Shown: piece after piece, positions 41,916 through 50,131 of the stretch
Numbering within the stretch: position 1 is the stretch's first letter
Layout of the letters: every line of letters begins with the position of its first letter
Source: Patescibacteria group bacterium
Lineage (GTDB): Bacteria; Patescibacteriota; Minisyncoccia; Moranbacterales; GWC2-37-73
Length of the DNA: 56,493 bases
Assembly (NCBI GenBank): GCA_022709565.1
Contig: JAKLIO010000003.1
Location: forward strand, 1-56,493
Reading direction: 5' to 3'
The notes under the pieces: model-generated
What the model was told of the DNA's origin: nothing
Seen by the model: the letters and a program-made list of their open reading frames with translations, nothing else
Database searches by the model: none
Position numbers and translations under genes: made by a program

Positions 41916-42749
41916 TTAGGCTGCTTTTCTTTTTTCTAAATTTTCTTGTGTTTTTTCCTGACTTGTCTTGGTTTTATTTCTGAAAAAATTCAAAACACTT
42001 CCCTTAATTTTTTCCTTAATTGAATTATCTATTTTTTCTTTTCCAAGAATATTATTTATATCTTTTTCTACTGGATTATTTTCTTTTAATTCTCTTTTTA
42101 GTTTAAAATCCACTGCTTTTTCTAATTTTTCAACTAATTTTGGATTTTTATTCATTAGTTCTCCGGTTTTTTCAAAAATTCTTGAAAAATTCTTTTCCCG
42201 TTCACTTTTAGCAGAGGCTTTTGCTAGCCATTCCATCGCTTTGATACTTCGTCCGGCAACTATTCCCTCTTTCGCAACTTTTTCAAAGCGAGCTCCCTTG
42301 CCCAATACCACAGCAACTCTGGCAGCATATGCAGCTTCTCCTGCCACAGGTACGAAATAGAGGACTCCGCCAGCTACCCCGACTGCCACATTGAATATTC
42401 TTTCTTTTCCTGTCATTTTTTCTTTAGTAATCAAATTTTTGCCTGTCACTCCGTCTACTATCATTGAAAGTTCTCCTATTCCAGGAATAACCTTTACTGT
42501 TATATCAGTCATTGCACGCTTCAAGGTTTCAGCTCTTTTTTCTCCAGCTTCCTCAAAAATTTTTTCTTTCTCTGCCGGTGTTTCTAATTTTTTCTTTATT
42601 TCATCAATTTTTTTCTGATCATTTTCTTTCTGATTCAATACATCTTCTGCTAATGTTTTATCATGCTCTCCTGATAATTCCTGGGGTTTAATAATATTTT
42701 CTGCTGGTTTTTCTTTAATTTTCTCAATTATTGGAATTTCTTTTGACAT
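41916..42749 (-). CDS. Helical protein with pre-toxin-TG-like segment
   Basis: 277 aa. N-terminal 80 residues charged and helical. The middle (about 90-145) reads VIPGIGELSMIVDGVTGKNL, then ITKEKMTGKERIFN and a hydrophobic Gly/Ala stretch, resembling the pre-toxin TG (PT-TG) module found ahead of polymorphic-toxin domains. The C-terminal 110 residues are Lys/Glu-rich with no toxin motif I recognise. No signal peptide. It is inserted between rfbA (4 bp) and the 56-aa gene. The toxin link is tentative. Confidence 0.55.
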   Translation of the reverse strand: MSKEIPIIEKIKEKPAENIIKPQELSGEHDKTLAEDVLNQKENDQKKIDEIKKKLETPAEKEKIFEEAGEKRAETLKRAMTDITVKVIPGIGELSMIVDGVTGKNLITKEKMTGKERIFNVAVGVAGGVLYFVPVAGEAAYAARVAVVLGKGARFEKVAKEGIVAGRSIKAMEWLAKASAKSEREKNFSRIFEKTGELMNKNPKLVEKLEKAVDFKLKRELKENNPVEKDINNILGKEKIDNSIKEKIKGSVLNFFRNKTKTSQEKTQENLEKRKAA

Positions 42750-42753
42750 AAAA

Positions 42754-43554
42754 TTATGCTAGTTTTTTCTTAGCCAACTCTTTTAATTCCGCGTTGAATT
42801 CTTCAATGGCTTTGTTTATAATCGGATCAAATTTTTTGTATATTTCCTTTTTCTTCACGACGTTGCCGGCTTCCAAAAGAGAATCAAATGTCCCGGCATC
42901 CAGCCACTCCCCTTCTATTTTTTTAACGGATAATTCTCCCGCTTCAAGATATTTTTTATTGATGTCGGTTATTTCGATTTCGCCTCTGTCTGAGGGAGCA
43001 AGATTTTTGGCAATTTCCACGACTTTTTTGTCATAAACATACAGTCCGGTTATCGCCCAATCGCTCAGGAATTCTTTTGGCTTCTCCTTTATTTCTGTTG
43101 CTTTTCCGTTTTCATCAAATTTTACAACTCCAAACCTTTCCGGATCCGACACTTTTTTGGCGAAAACCATGCTTCCACTTTTAAAATCTTTGATATCTTC
43201 GGCTAAATCGTCTTCGAAAATATTGTCCCCAAGCACCATAGCCACCGAATTATTATCAATAAAATTTTCTCCCACCAGAAAAGCATCCGCCAATCCCCTG
43301 GGTGTTTTTTGCACCTCAAAAAAGATATTGATGCCGTGATTTTTGAAGATAGAGCCCAAGAGATTTAAAAATTGGCCACTATGTTCCGGCGCTACGATTA
43401 TCAAAATATCCTTAATGCCGGCTTTAACCAAAGTGTTAAGCGGATAGAAAATCATCTGCCGATCATAGATTGGCAATAACTGCTTTGATGTTGTCGCGGT
43501 CAGCGGAAAAAGTCTTGTGGCTGTTCCCCCTGATAAAATTATCCCCTTTATCAT
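42754..43554 (-). CDS. rfbA: Glucose-1-phosphate thymidylyltransferase
   Basis: 266 aa. GIILSGGTATRLFPLTATTS, KQLLPIYDRQMIFYPL, VMVLGDNIFEDD-type region (AMVLGDNIFEDDL) and GEWLDAGTFDSLLEAGN match RmlA. First step to dTDP-rhamnose. The C-terminus is shorter than the 290-residue enzymes. The other pathway genes, rfbD, rfbB and rfbC, lie upstream on the same strand. Confidence 0.93.
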   Translation of the reverse strand: MIKGIILSGGTATRLFPLTATTSKQLLPIYDRQMIFYPLNTLVKAGIKDILIIVAPEHSGQFLNLLGSIFKNHGINIFFEVQKTPRGLADAFLVGENFIDNNSVAMVLGDNIFEDDLAEDIKDFKSGSMVFAKKVSDPERFGVVKFDENGKATEIKEKPKEFLSDWAITGLYVYDKKVVEIAKNLAPSDRGEIEITDINKKYLEAGELSVKKIEGEWLDAGTFDSLLEAGNVVKKKEIYKKFDPIINKAIEEFNAELKELAKKKLA

Positions 43555-43593
43555 TTTTGTCTGTGAGCGAAGCGAGCAGGAACAAAAACGATA

Positions 43594-43705
43594 TCCCGCA
43601 CAAATTCGCTATTAATTTATCTTATTATTTCTTACTTAAGCCGCAGGCGAATTCACAATAAAGATACTAAACTATCTGAAAATTTTATTGGAATTTGTTG
43701 CGGGA
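43594..43705. repeat. TCCCGCA...TGCGGGA palindromic element, copy 3 (degenerate)
   Basis: TCCCGCACAAATTC (43594-43607) faces GAATTTGTTGCGGGA (43691-43705), complementary except for one extra base. The interior holds AT-rich sequence and AAGCCGCAGGCG. It fills the glyA-rfbA junction. Confidence 0.7.
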
Positions 43706-43712
43706 CAAAATC

Positions 43713-44963
43713 CTACTTAATATTCTTATAAATTGGAAATCTCTTACATAGTTTTATCACCTCCTGATGCAGTTTTTTTAAAAACTTTTCGTCTTTGTGA
43801 TTTTCAATCGCGTCTTTTATCCATTTGGAAATTATTCTGATTTCTTTTTCTTTCATACCGCGAGTTGTGATTGCCGGCACGCCAATGCGCACACCGCTTG
43901 GATCAAATGGGCTGCGCGGATCATCCGGGATCATATTTTTGTTTAATGTAATGCCGATTTTATCCAAAGCTTCTTCTGCTTCTTTTCCGGTTACGCCTTT
44001 GGAGCCAAAGATATCCACCAGAACCATATGATTGTCTGTGCCCCCAAACATCAATTTAAATCCGTGTTTCTTGAGTTCTGTTTCCAAAACCTTGGCATTT
44101 TTGAGAATTTGCTTAGCGTATGTTTTAAAAGATGGTTTCAAAGCTTCTCCAAAAGCCACGGCTTTTGCCGCCACATTGTTCATATGCGGTCCGCCCTGAA
44201 ATCCTGGGAATGCTGATTTGTCGATCGCTTTGGCGAATTCTTTTTTGCACATTATCATTCCTCCTCTGGGTCCGCGCAATGTTTTGTGCGTTGTGGTTGT
44301 CACGATGTCAAAATATGGCACCGGATTTAGCAAAGCTTTGCCGGCAATAAGTCCGGCGATGTGCGCAATGTCAAACATAGAAATCGCGCCAACTTTTTTG
44401 GCAATGGCTTGGAATTTTTTGTAATCCAGTTGTCTGGTGTAAGCTGAAAATCCTGCCAGAATTAATTTTGGTTTGTGCTTCACTGCCATTTTTTCCAATT
44501 CTTTGTAATCAATTTTTCCTGATTTGTCTGTTTTATACCGAATGAAATTATATATTTGGGCTGAAAGCGTGACCGGATGACCATGCGTCAAATGACCGCC
44601 ATGTGAAAGATCCATGCCTAAAACGGTGTCACCTGGTTTAAGAACAGCACTATAAGCAATCATATTGGCTGGCGCGCCTGAATGCGGTTGAACATTCACG
44701 TGCTCGGCACCAAAAAGTTTCTTAGCTCTATCAATAGCCAATGTTTCTGCGATATCGGTAAATTCCTGCCCGCCATAATAGCGATGGCTTGGATATCCTT
44801 CAGAATATTTGTTAGTAAAAACACTGCCCAAGGCTTCAAGGACCGCCTCGGAAACATAATTTTCCGATGCAATCAGTTCCATACCTTCCTGCTGACGCTT
44901 GAGTTCTCCCTGCATGGCCTTATAAACTGCAGAGTCTTGTTTTTTGAGATTATTGTATATCAT
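43713..44963 (-). CDS. glyA: Serine hydroxymethyltransferase
   Basis: 416 aa from ATG 44963; the TTG at 44975 lies in a microrepeat. [32 protein letters not shown] and the PLP lysine in [15 protein letters not shown] are canonical. It interconverts serine and glycine and loads one-carbon units on THF, needed for fmt. It interrupts the rhamnose genes without obvious functional link. Confidence 0.97.
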   Translation of the reverse strand: MIYNNLKKQDSAVYKAMQGELKRQQEGMELIASENYVSEAVLEALGSVFTNKYSEGYPSHRYYGGQEFTDIAETLAIDRAKKLFGAEHVNVQPHSGAPANMIAYSAVLKPGDTVLGMDLSHGGHLTHGHPVTLSAQIYNFIRYKTDKSGKIDYKELEKMAVKHKPKLILAGFSAYTRQLDYKKFQAIAKKVGAISMFDIAHIAGLIAGKALLNPVPYFDIVTTTTHKTLRGPRGGMIMCKKEFAKAIDKSAFPGFQGGPHMNNVAAKAVAFGEALKPSFKTYAKQILKNAKVLETELKKHGFKLMFGGTDNHMVLVDIFGSKGVTGKEAEEALDKIGITLNKNMIPDDPRSPFDPSGVRIGVPAITTRGMKEKEIRIISKWIKDAIENHKDEKFLKKLHQEVIKLCKRFPIYKNIK

Positions 44964-45072
44964 GAAAATTTTCAATGATCAATAATCAATTTACAATGAA
45001 TTTTCAGTGATCAATGTTTTGAAAATTTAAAAATTGAACATTGATTGAAAATTGTAAATTGAAAATTGTAAA
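44964..45072. repeat. AAAATTGTAAATTGAAAATTG microrepeat tract
   Basis: Degenerate CAATTTACAATGAATTTTCA and TTGAAAATTGTAAATTG units between glyA and rfbD, same class as 3132-3260. Confidence 0.78.
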
Positions 45073-46011
45073 TTATTTTATATTTTTTAAATATTCTCTC
45101 AAAGCTACCTTATAATTTCTCATCGGATTTAATTTCGTATTTATTAAAGTCGAAACATACGGACGAACAGCTGGGCGCGGAAACTCAGAAGCGCTGACTG
45201 AAGCCACTTTTGTCTTTATTTTGGCCATCCTATACAATTCTACAACCGCGTCGTACCAAGTGCAAGCGCCGCTATTGGTCACATGATAGATGCCAAATGG
45301 TTTTTTTGATTCGATAATTTCCTTGGTTTTTTTGGCTAAATCAGGCGCATAAGTAAAACAACTTGTTTCTTCGTCAACAACACGCACTTCCTTATTTTTT
45401 TTGCCAGCTGCAAGCATCACATCAAAAAAACTTTTCTTAGCTCCTGCAGATTTTGCCGGTTTTCCAAATAATTTAGAAAGACGAATGATATAATATTTCT
45501 CGCCGTTTTTTTGCACCGCTTCCTCGCCCATGAGTTTTGTTCGGCCATATTTTTGCACAGGTTCCGGCACCGCATTTTCACCAAAACCAATCTGTGGCAC
45601 AAAATCCTGATGCAATCCGCATGAGGAGCAGGAATGGGTACAGCCTTGTGGTTCAGGAATTTCAGGCAAACCATTGAAAACATAATCTGTTGAATAATGC
45701 ACCAGAATTGCTCCGATTTTTTTGGCAATTTTTGCCAGATAGCCGGGCGCTTTGCCATTCAGATTTTTAGCCTTGGCAAATTCTTTTTTATCTTTCTCGC
45801 ACAAATCAACGGCATTGTATGCTGCCGCATTCAAAATGACATCGGGTGCCAGCTTTGTAATTTTTTCCTGAACTTGTTTTTGGTCTGTAATATCAATTTC
45901 CTTTCGATCCCAAGCAGTCACTTTATAATCTTTGTCCCGCTTAAAAACAGAAACTAATTCCTGTCCCAGCATTCCCTTAGAACCGATTATTAGTACTTTT
46001 TTATTTACCAT
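45073..46011 (-). CDS. rfbD: dTDP-4-dehydrorhamnose reductase with Cys-rich insertion
   Basis: 312 aa. IIGSKGMLGQEL Rossmann start, NAAAYNAVDLCE, STDYVFNG and YGRTKLMGE (catalytic Tyr-Lys) match RmlD. Between the last two, where the family has ~15 residues, about 35 extra residues include PQGCTHSCSSCGLHQDF: Cys124, Cys128, Cys131 with His126 and His134. The underlying DNA has an imperfect palindrome (TCCTGATGC/GCATGAGGA), so it may be an inserted element. Last reductive step to dTDP-rhamnose. Overlaps rfbB by 11 bp. Confidence 0.92.
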   Translation of the reverse strand: MVNKKVLIIGSKGMLGQELVSVFKRDKDYKVTAWDRKEIDITDQKQVQEKITKLAPDVILNAAAYNAVDLCEKDKKEFAKAKNLNGKAPGYLAKIAKKIGAILVHYSTDYVFNGLPEIPEPQGCTHSCSSCGLHQDFVPQIGFGENAVPEPVQKYGRTKLMGEEAVQKNGEKYYIIRLSKLFGKPAKSAGAKKSFFDVMLAAGKKNKEVRVVDEETSCFTYAPDLAKKTKEIIESKKPFGIYHVTNSGACTWYDAVVELYRMAKIKTKVASVSASEFPRPAVRPYVSTLINTKLNPMRNYKVALREYLKNIK

Positions 46012-47005
46012 ACTGTTTTTTATAATATTCTTTATAATCCCCAGTTTTTATATTTTTCCACCAGCTCTCATTATTTTTATACCACTCAACTGTTTTTTTC
46101 AAACCTTCTTCAAATGAAACCTGCGGTTCCCAACCAAGTTCATTTTTAATTTTCGAAAAATCAATCGCATATCTTCGATCATGTCCAAGACGGTCTTTGA
46201 CATATTCAATCATATCTTCACTCTTACCCATGAGCTCAATGATTTTTTTAGTAATCTCAATGTTTGGTTTTTCAGAATTTCCGCCAATGCAATAGGTCTC
46301 CCCTATTTTGCCTTTTTGCAAAATCAAATCAATAGCTTGGCAATGATCTTCCACAAAAAGCCAGTCACGCACATTCATTCCGTCGCCATAGACTGGAACT
46401 TTTTTGCCTTCCATCAAGTTTGTAATAAATAATGGAATAATTTTTTCCGGAAACATAAATGGACCATAATTATTGGAACAATTGGAGATTGTCACCGGCA
46501 AGCCAAAAGTGTGAAAATAGGCCCTCACCAAATGATCTGAGGCTGCCTTGGAAGCGCTGTAAGGGCTTCTGGGCTCATAGGGCGTGAGTTCATTAAAAGC
46601 GGGATCATTCGGCCCCAAGTGTCCGAAAACCTCATCTGTTGAAATGTGGTGAAAACGCTTATTGCCATTGTTTTTGGCGGCTTCTAATAGTGTATACGTT
46701 CCTAAAACATTTGTTCTGACAAAGTTTTCCGCATCTAAAATTGATCGATCAACATGTGATTCAGCTGCAAAGTTTACAATTACATCCACATCTTTTACTA
46801 ATTCATTGACCAAATCCTTGTCGCAAATGTCTCCTTTCACAAATTTATAATTTGGATTGCTTTCAACGTCTTTCAAATTTTCCAGATTGCCGGCGTACGT
46901 CAAAGCATCCAAATTAACAATTTTGTCTTTGGGATATTTCCTAAGCCAGTAGTGAATGAAGTTGCTCCCTATAAAACCAGCACCACCTGTGACTAGTAAT
47001 TTCAT
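46001..47005 (-). CDS. rfbB: dTDP-glucose 4,6-dehydratase
   Basis: 334 aa extended SDR. VTGGAGFIGSNFIHYW, NFAAESHVDRSI, STDEVFGHLG and the catalytic YSASKAASDH are canonical RmlB. Second step to dTDP-rhamnose. It overlaps rfbD by 11 bp and lies 4 bp after the NUDIX gene, so it is tightly coupled in the operon. Confidence 0.97.
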   Translation of the reverse strand: MKLLVTGGAGFIGSNFIHYWLRKYPKDKIVNLDALTYAGNLENLKDVESNPNYKFVKGDICDKDLVNELVKDVDVIVNFAAESHVDRSILDAENFVRTNVLGTYTLLEAAKNNGNKRFHHISTDEVFGHLGPNDPAFNELTPYEPRSPYSASKAASDHLVRAYFHTFGLPVTISNCSNNYGPFMFPEKIIPLFITNLMEGKKVPVYGDGMNVRDWLFVEDHCQAIDLILQKGKIGETYCIGGNSEKPNIEITKKIIELMGKSEDMIEYVKDRLGHDRRYAIDFSKIKNELGWEPQVSFEEGLKKTVEWYKNNESWWKNIKTGDYKEYYKKQYGK

Positions 47006-47009
47006 AAAT

Positions 47010-47537
47010 TTATTTTTTAATTAAATATTTTTTAGCTAAAGCCAACGCTGAAATCGTTATTCCATCAATAATTTTTCCTCGTTCAATCATTGTGTAGACA
47101 TCTCTAATTTTTATTTTTATTGTCTTAATATCCTCAGTATCATCCATATTGGTTCCGATAAAATTTAGATTTTTAGCCAAGAAAACATGGCAAATTTCTG
47201 AAGAAAAACCACAAGCAGATGCAAATTTTCCAATTTTTTTCAAATTTTTTGCAATAAAGCCTGTTTCTTCTTGTAATTCTTTCTGCGCAGTTTTTTGTGG
47301 TGTAATGCCGATTTCTATTCCTCCAGCCGGAAGTTCAAGAGAAAATTTATTAATTGGATAACGGAATTGTTTTATAAACAGTATTTCGTCATTAATAACG
47401 GGGATTATTATGGAAGCATCTTTAGTTTTAACAATAAAATACTCCCCTTTTTTCTTGTTGGGCATTTCAAAATTTTTCTGAACAACTTGATACCACTTAT
47501 TTTTGTGCACTATTTTTTCGGATAATGTTTTCCACAT
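47010..47537 (-). CDS. NUDIX hydrolase, ADP-ribose pyrophosphatase-like
   Basis: 175 aa. FIVKTKDASIIIPVI, FIKQFRYPINKFSLELPAGG and the Nudix box GGIEIGITPQKTAQKELQEE (20 residues) then TGF. The GGIE and preceding LPAG pattern is that of NudF/ADP-ribose and sugar-nucleotide pyrophosphatases. It may clean up nucleotide sugars, given its operon position between rfbB and HIT; this is inference. Confidence 0.9.
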   Translation of the reverse strand: MWKTLSEKIVHKNKWYQVVQKNFEMPNKKKGEYFIVKTKDASIIIPVINDEILFIKQFRYPINKFSLELPAGGIEIGITPQKTAQKELQEETGFIAKNLKKIGKFASACGFSSEICHVFLAKNLNFIGTNMDDTEDIKTIKIKIRDVYTMIERGKIIDGITISALALAKKYLIKK

Positions 47538-47547
47538 AGACTATTAA

Positions 47548-48000
47548 TCATTTTTTAATTTTATTTGCAAGTTCGGCTAATTTTTCATCATCAGCGCGTT
47601 TGTAATCATGCGATGAAATATAACCTTCGTATTTTTTAAAATACTTATCCACATTTGAATGAAAAGGCTTCCAATCTTTGCTTTTTGTACCATGCATTGG
47701 AAAAAGTTTCGCATGCAGGTGATCAACGCCAAAGCCTTCAAAAATCAGACCCGTGCGTCCCACATCTTCTAATTTTTCATCCAATAATTTACCAACTTTT
47801 TTCGCTGCAACCACTAATTCTGTCAGGACATCTTCCGGAACTTCAAAAGCATAGCTTGGATAATGTTTTTTGGGAATAACAACTGAAAAACCTTCCGTAT
47901 TTGGAAAAATAGAAAAAAATGCAAGATGTTTTTCGTCCTCCCAAATTTTGTGTGCAGGCATTTCTCCCGCTACGATTTTGCAAAAAATACAATTTTCCAT
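47548..48000 (-). CDS. HIT-family hydrolase with altered histidine triad
   Basis: 150 aa. CIFCKIVAGEMPAHKIWED start and VDHLHAKLFPMHG active site. The first two His of the HxHxH triad are present, with Lys in the third place, while the middle (nucleophilic) His is kept. HIT enzymes hydrolyse or transfer nucleoside monophosphates. The two N-terminal Cys probably bind zinc. In operon with NUDIX and rfbC. Confidence 0.9.
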   Translation of the reverse strand: MENCIFCKIVAGEMPAHKIWEDEKHLAFFSIFPNTEGFSVVIPKKHYPSYAFEVPEDVLTELVVAAKKVGKLLDEKLEDVGRTGLIFEGFGVDHLHAKLFPMHGTKSKDWKPFHSNVDKYFKKYEGYISSHDYKRADDEKLAELANKIKK

Positions 48001-48009
48001 AAATTTAAT

Positions 48010-48462
48010 TTATTGGATTTTAAATGGCGAATTTGGATCTTTTTCATGACGTATTTCATCCACTTCCTCCTTCTTGTCTTTTCCGGCATAAAGTTTATCC
48101 GGCAAATTGATGCACCAAGCAACATTGTCCGAAATGCATTTGTAGCCATGCACCACGCCCGGCGGCACAATCACAAAAACAGGATTGTTTTCTCCCACTT
48201 CAATTTCCATTTTTTCCTGAAAGGTTTCGCTTTTTTCTCTATTATCCCAAAGAAACAGTTTGAAACTGCCCGGTCCGAGAAAAACAAACCCGTCAGCTTG
48301 AAATTTGTGCTCGTGCGGACCGCGGACAAATCCCGGTTTTGTTTCGCTGACATAAGACATTATGGGACTGAAATTGCTCTCATCATTTCTCCAAATTTCA
48401 GCCAGCCAGCCGCGTTCATCAACGTTTTTATTAAGTTTTTTAATTACTACGCCATTAATCAT
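48010..48462 (-). CDS. rfbC: dTDP-4-dehydrorhamnose 3,5-epimerase family protein
   Basis: 150 aa cupin. LNKNVDERGWLAEIWR, FVRGPHEHKFQADGFVFLGP and PPGVVHGYKCISD are RmlC-family features; the catalytic-His region reads RGPHEH rather than RGLHYQ. With rfbA, rfbB and rfbD it completes the pathway. At 150 residues it is shorter than the ~180-residue classic enzyme. It is the first gene of the rhamnose run. Confidence 0.85.
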   Translation of the reverse strand: MINGVVIKKLNKNVDERGWLAEIWRNDESNFSPIMSYVSETKPGFVRGPHEHKFQADGFVFLGPGSFKLFLWDNREKSETFQEKMEIEVGENNPVFVIVPPGVVHGYKCISDNVAWCINLPDKLYAGKDKKEEVDEIRHEKDPNSPFKIQ

Positions 48463-48567
48463 AGCTAGTTCTTAGCTTTCAAATTTTGGCTTTTGGAAAA
48501 GCCAGAAAAAAGCTTTTTTGTTATTTTTAAGCTTCTTAATAATACTACGGGTGACTTTTTTTGGCAA

Positions 48568-48600
48568 AAATAGCTGCCACGTATTCTGTGGCAGCTATTT
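48568..48600 (-). terminator. Terminator of the Wzz-like gene
   Basis: AAATAGCTGCCAC (48568-48580) pairs with GTGGCAGCTATTT (48588-48600), 13 bp, with TTTTTGCC after it on the minus strand. Confidence 0.92.
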
Positions 48601-48611
48601 AAATCAAAGTG

Positions 48612-49658
48612 TTATTGTATGTCTCCCTTTAGAAGTCTGTTGAGTCTTTCCTTGAGCTGGTCTTCTCCCGGTTCAATATAGTCTTTCTTTTCTTCTGGCT
48701 TGGCTTCTGCAGCCGGTTTATTAAAGCTGTAGCCTTCAGCAATTGGCAGATTTTCCGGAGCAGCGGCTTTTGGATGGGAACTCTTGGGAACTTCGGGAAA
48801 GTTAGGATATCTGTCAGGTTCGATGCTTTTAGTCAATTCTTTTATTTCCTGAAAACCGGAATTGTCTTGTTTGGTTTTTCTCTTACTTTGCTCCTTTTTT
48901 TCTTGAAAACCCAGCGGCAATTCTGCTTGCTCAAGGACGTATAGGCTTTCCAGATATTTTTTTTCTTCTTCGGAAGATTCCGTTTCTTTCTTTGAAAAAT
49001 CAAACCAATTTTTTTCGGCAAAAATCTGGCGGCTGCTAGCAAAGATCGCTCTGCTTCGCTTGAGAAATTTTTGCAAAACAAAAGCCACTGCAAAACCGAA
49101 GATCAAAGATAAAATCAAAGCCCAAACAAATCCGGCGAAAAAATTGGTACGCAAAATCGGTCCGTCCACAATGCGCAAGTCGATGTCTTTTTTCACATCA
49201 TAATAACCGCTGGCCATGTCAAAAAGATTGCGGGCGGTTTTTTGTGCCAAAAGTTTAGCATCTGCTTCCCGCCTGGTTGTGATGGAAATTTCAAACATGG
49301 AAGAATTTCTTCCAACTTTTTTAATTGTAATCAAATTATTCCAAATTCTTTTTCTTTGTAATGATTTTTCTCCCTGCGCAATATCCCGCACATCGGAATT
49401 ATTTTTTAAAAGCCGATCATAAAAATTCAAAGTTTTCGGCAGTTCTATGAGATTATTAAAAATCTGTTTGGATTGCAAAGCGGCTGTTTCTGATTTGCCA
49501 GTAAAAAGTATTTCAATTTTGGCTGTGTGCGTCTTGAAAGCGCTGTTTAAGAGCAAAAAAAACATGATTGATAAAACCAAGCCGGCCAAAAAAACCTGCG
49601 CGGAAACGTGCTCTTTAAACTTGCCGATTTTTTCTTTAATTTGTGTGATTTTGATCAT
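48612..49658 (-). CDS. Wzz/YveK-like polysaccharide chain-length or kinase-modulator protein
   Basis: 348 aa: helix 1 at about 23-43, an extracytoplasmic domain (about 44-172) with KIEILFTGKSETAALQSKQI, helix 2 at about 173-195, then a long charged cytoplasmic tail of ~150 residues rich in Lys, Glu and Pro. Two helices flanking an external domain is the Wzz/CapA layout. No tyrosine-kinase domain follows. It may tune glycan chain length; the tail is unusual. It has a promoter directly abutting the palindromic element. Confidence 0.78.
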   Translation of the reverse strand: MIKITQIKEKIGKFKEHVSAQVFLAGLVLSIMFFLLLNSAFKTHTAKIEILFTGKSETAALQSKQIFNNLIELPKTLNFYDRLLKNNSDVRDIAQGEKSLQRKRIWNNLITIKKVGRNSSMFEISITTRREADAKLLAQKTARNLFDMASGYYDVKKDIDLRIVDGPILRTNFFAGFVWALILSLIFGFAVAFVLQKFLKRSRAIFASSRQIFAEKNWFDFSKKETESSEEEKKYLESLYVLEQAELPLGFQEKKEQSKRKTKQDNSGFQEIKELTKSIEPDRYPNFPEVPKSSHPKAAAPENLPIAEGYSFNKPAAEAKPEEKKDYIEPGEDQLKERLNRLLKGDIQ

Positions 49659-49696
49659 AAAAATACTACAACCTTTTTACAAATATATGACTCAAG

Positions 49697-49725
49697 AGTC
49701 TAGCAAATAAGGGAAAATATGTCAA
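49697..49725 (-). promoter_or_regulatory. Promoter of the Wzz-like gene abutting the palindromic element
   Basis: Minus strand TTGACA (49725-49720), 17 nt, TAGACT (49702-49697). The -35 begins right after the GCGGGA end of the hairpin, mirroring 30490. Confidence 0.75.
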
Positions 49726-49791
49726 TCCCGCACTAACTTTTTACTGGCTAAAGCCGCTGACGCTTCGCGTTTGTAAAAAGTTAGTGCGGGA
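49726..49791. repeat. TCCCGCACTAACTTT palindromic element, copy 2
   Basis: TCCCGCACTAACTTTTTAC (49726-49744) and its exact complement at 49773-49791 (19 bp) around a 28-nt loop that holds GGCT/AGCC. The first 15 bases equal those of copy 1. CAA flanks both sides. Confidence 0.92.
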
Positions 49792-49827
49792 CAAATCCCT
49801 CTGCTTTATTTTTGTATATTTAAGACA

Positions 49828-49867
49828 ACGAAAAAACAGCGTTCCAACAATTTGGTACCCGCTGTTT
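49828..49867 (-). terminator. Terminator ending the hairpin-array transcript
   Basis: AAACAGCG (49834-49841) pairs with CGCTGTTT (49860-49867). On the minus strand it ends in TTTTTTCG, so transcription from the 52.5-kb promoter would stop here, about 265 nt past the last stop codon. Confidence 0.85.
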
Positions 49868-50131
49868 ATATAATTACCTTCCATTGGAAGGATAATTTTC
49901 AATTTTACGAAACCTTATTAAAGGTTTAAATACTGCTTTCGAAACTCTTGCGAGTTTAGGTATTGCTTTCGATACTTCCGCCCACATAGTGGCTCGGCCG
50001 TATAAATTCAGACATCCATAGGATCATCTGATGACCAAACCTCCATAGGAGCGTTTGATTTATCACCTGCATAGCAGCGTGATGGTTGTGAGAGTCTGAA
50101 CTGTTTCCAGTTCAGACTCTCAGGTTAAATT
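49868..50131 (-). ncRNA. Array of nine tandem hairpins, long structured 3' UTR or RNA
   Basis: Minus strand, in order: a 14-bp stem with GAAA loop (50121-50090); four units at 50083-50062, 50057-50036, 50031-50008 and 49997-49978. These share outer stem, asymmetric C/CN internal loop, 4-bp inner stem and a UAU loop, with inner stems (plus strand) CTGC/GCAG, CTCC/GGAG, ATCC/GGAT and CCAC/GTGG. Then GTAT/ATAC (49975-49960), AAACTC-GCAA-GAGTTT (49957-49942), AAACCTT/AAGGTTT (49927-49910) and ATTA-CCTTCC (49896-49873). GNRA loops appear only on the minus strand. The family is unknown to me. Confidence 0.75.

Noticed and set aside
50090-50121. 14-bp hairpin as the transcription terminator of the 304-aa gene
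   Set aside because: No T tract follows on either strand. The real terminator is at 49828-49867.
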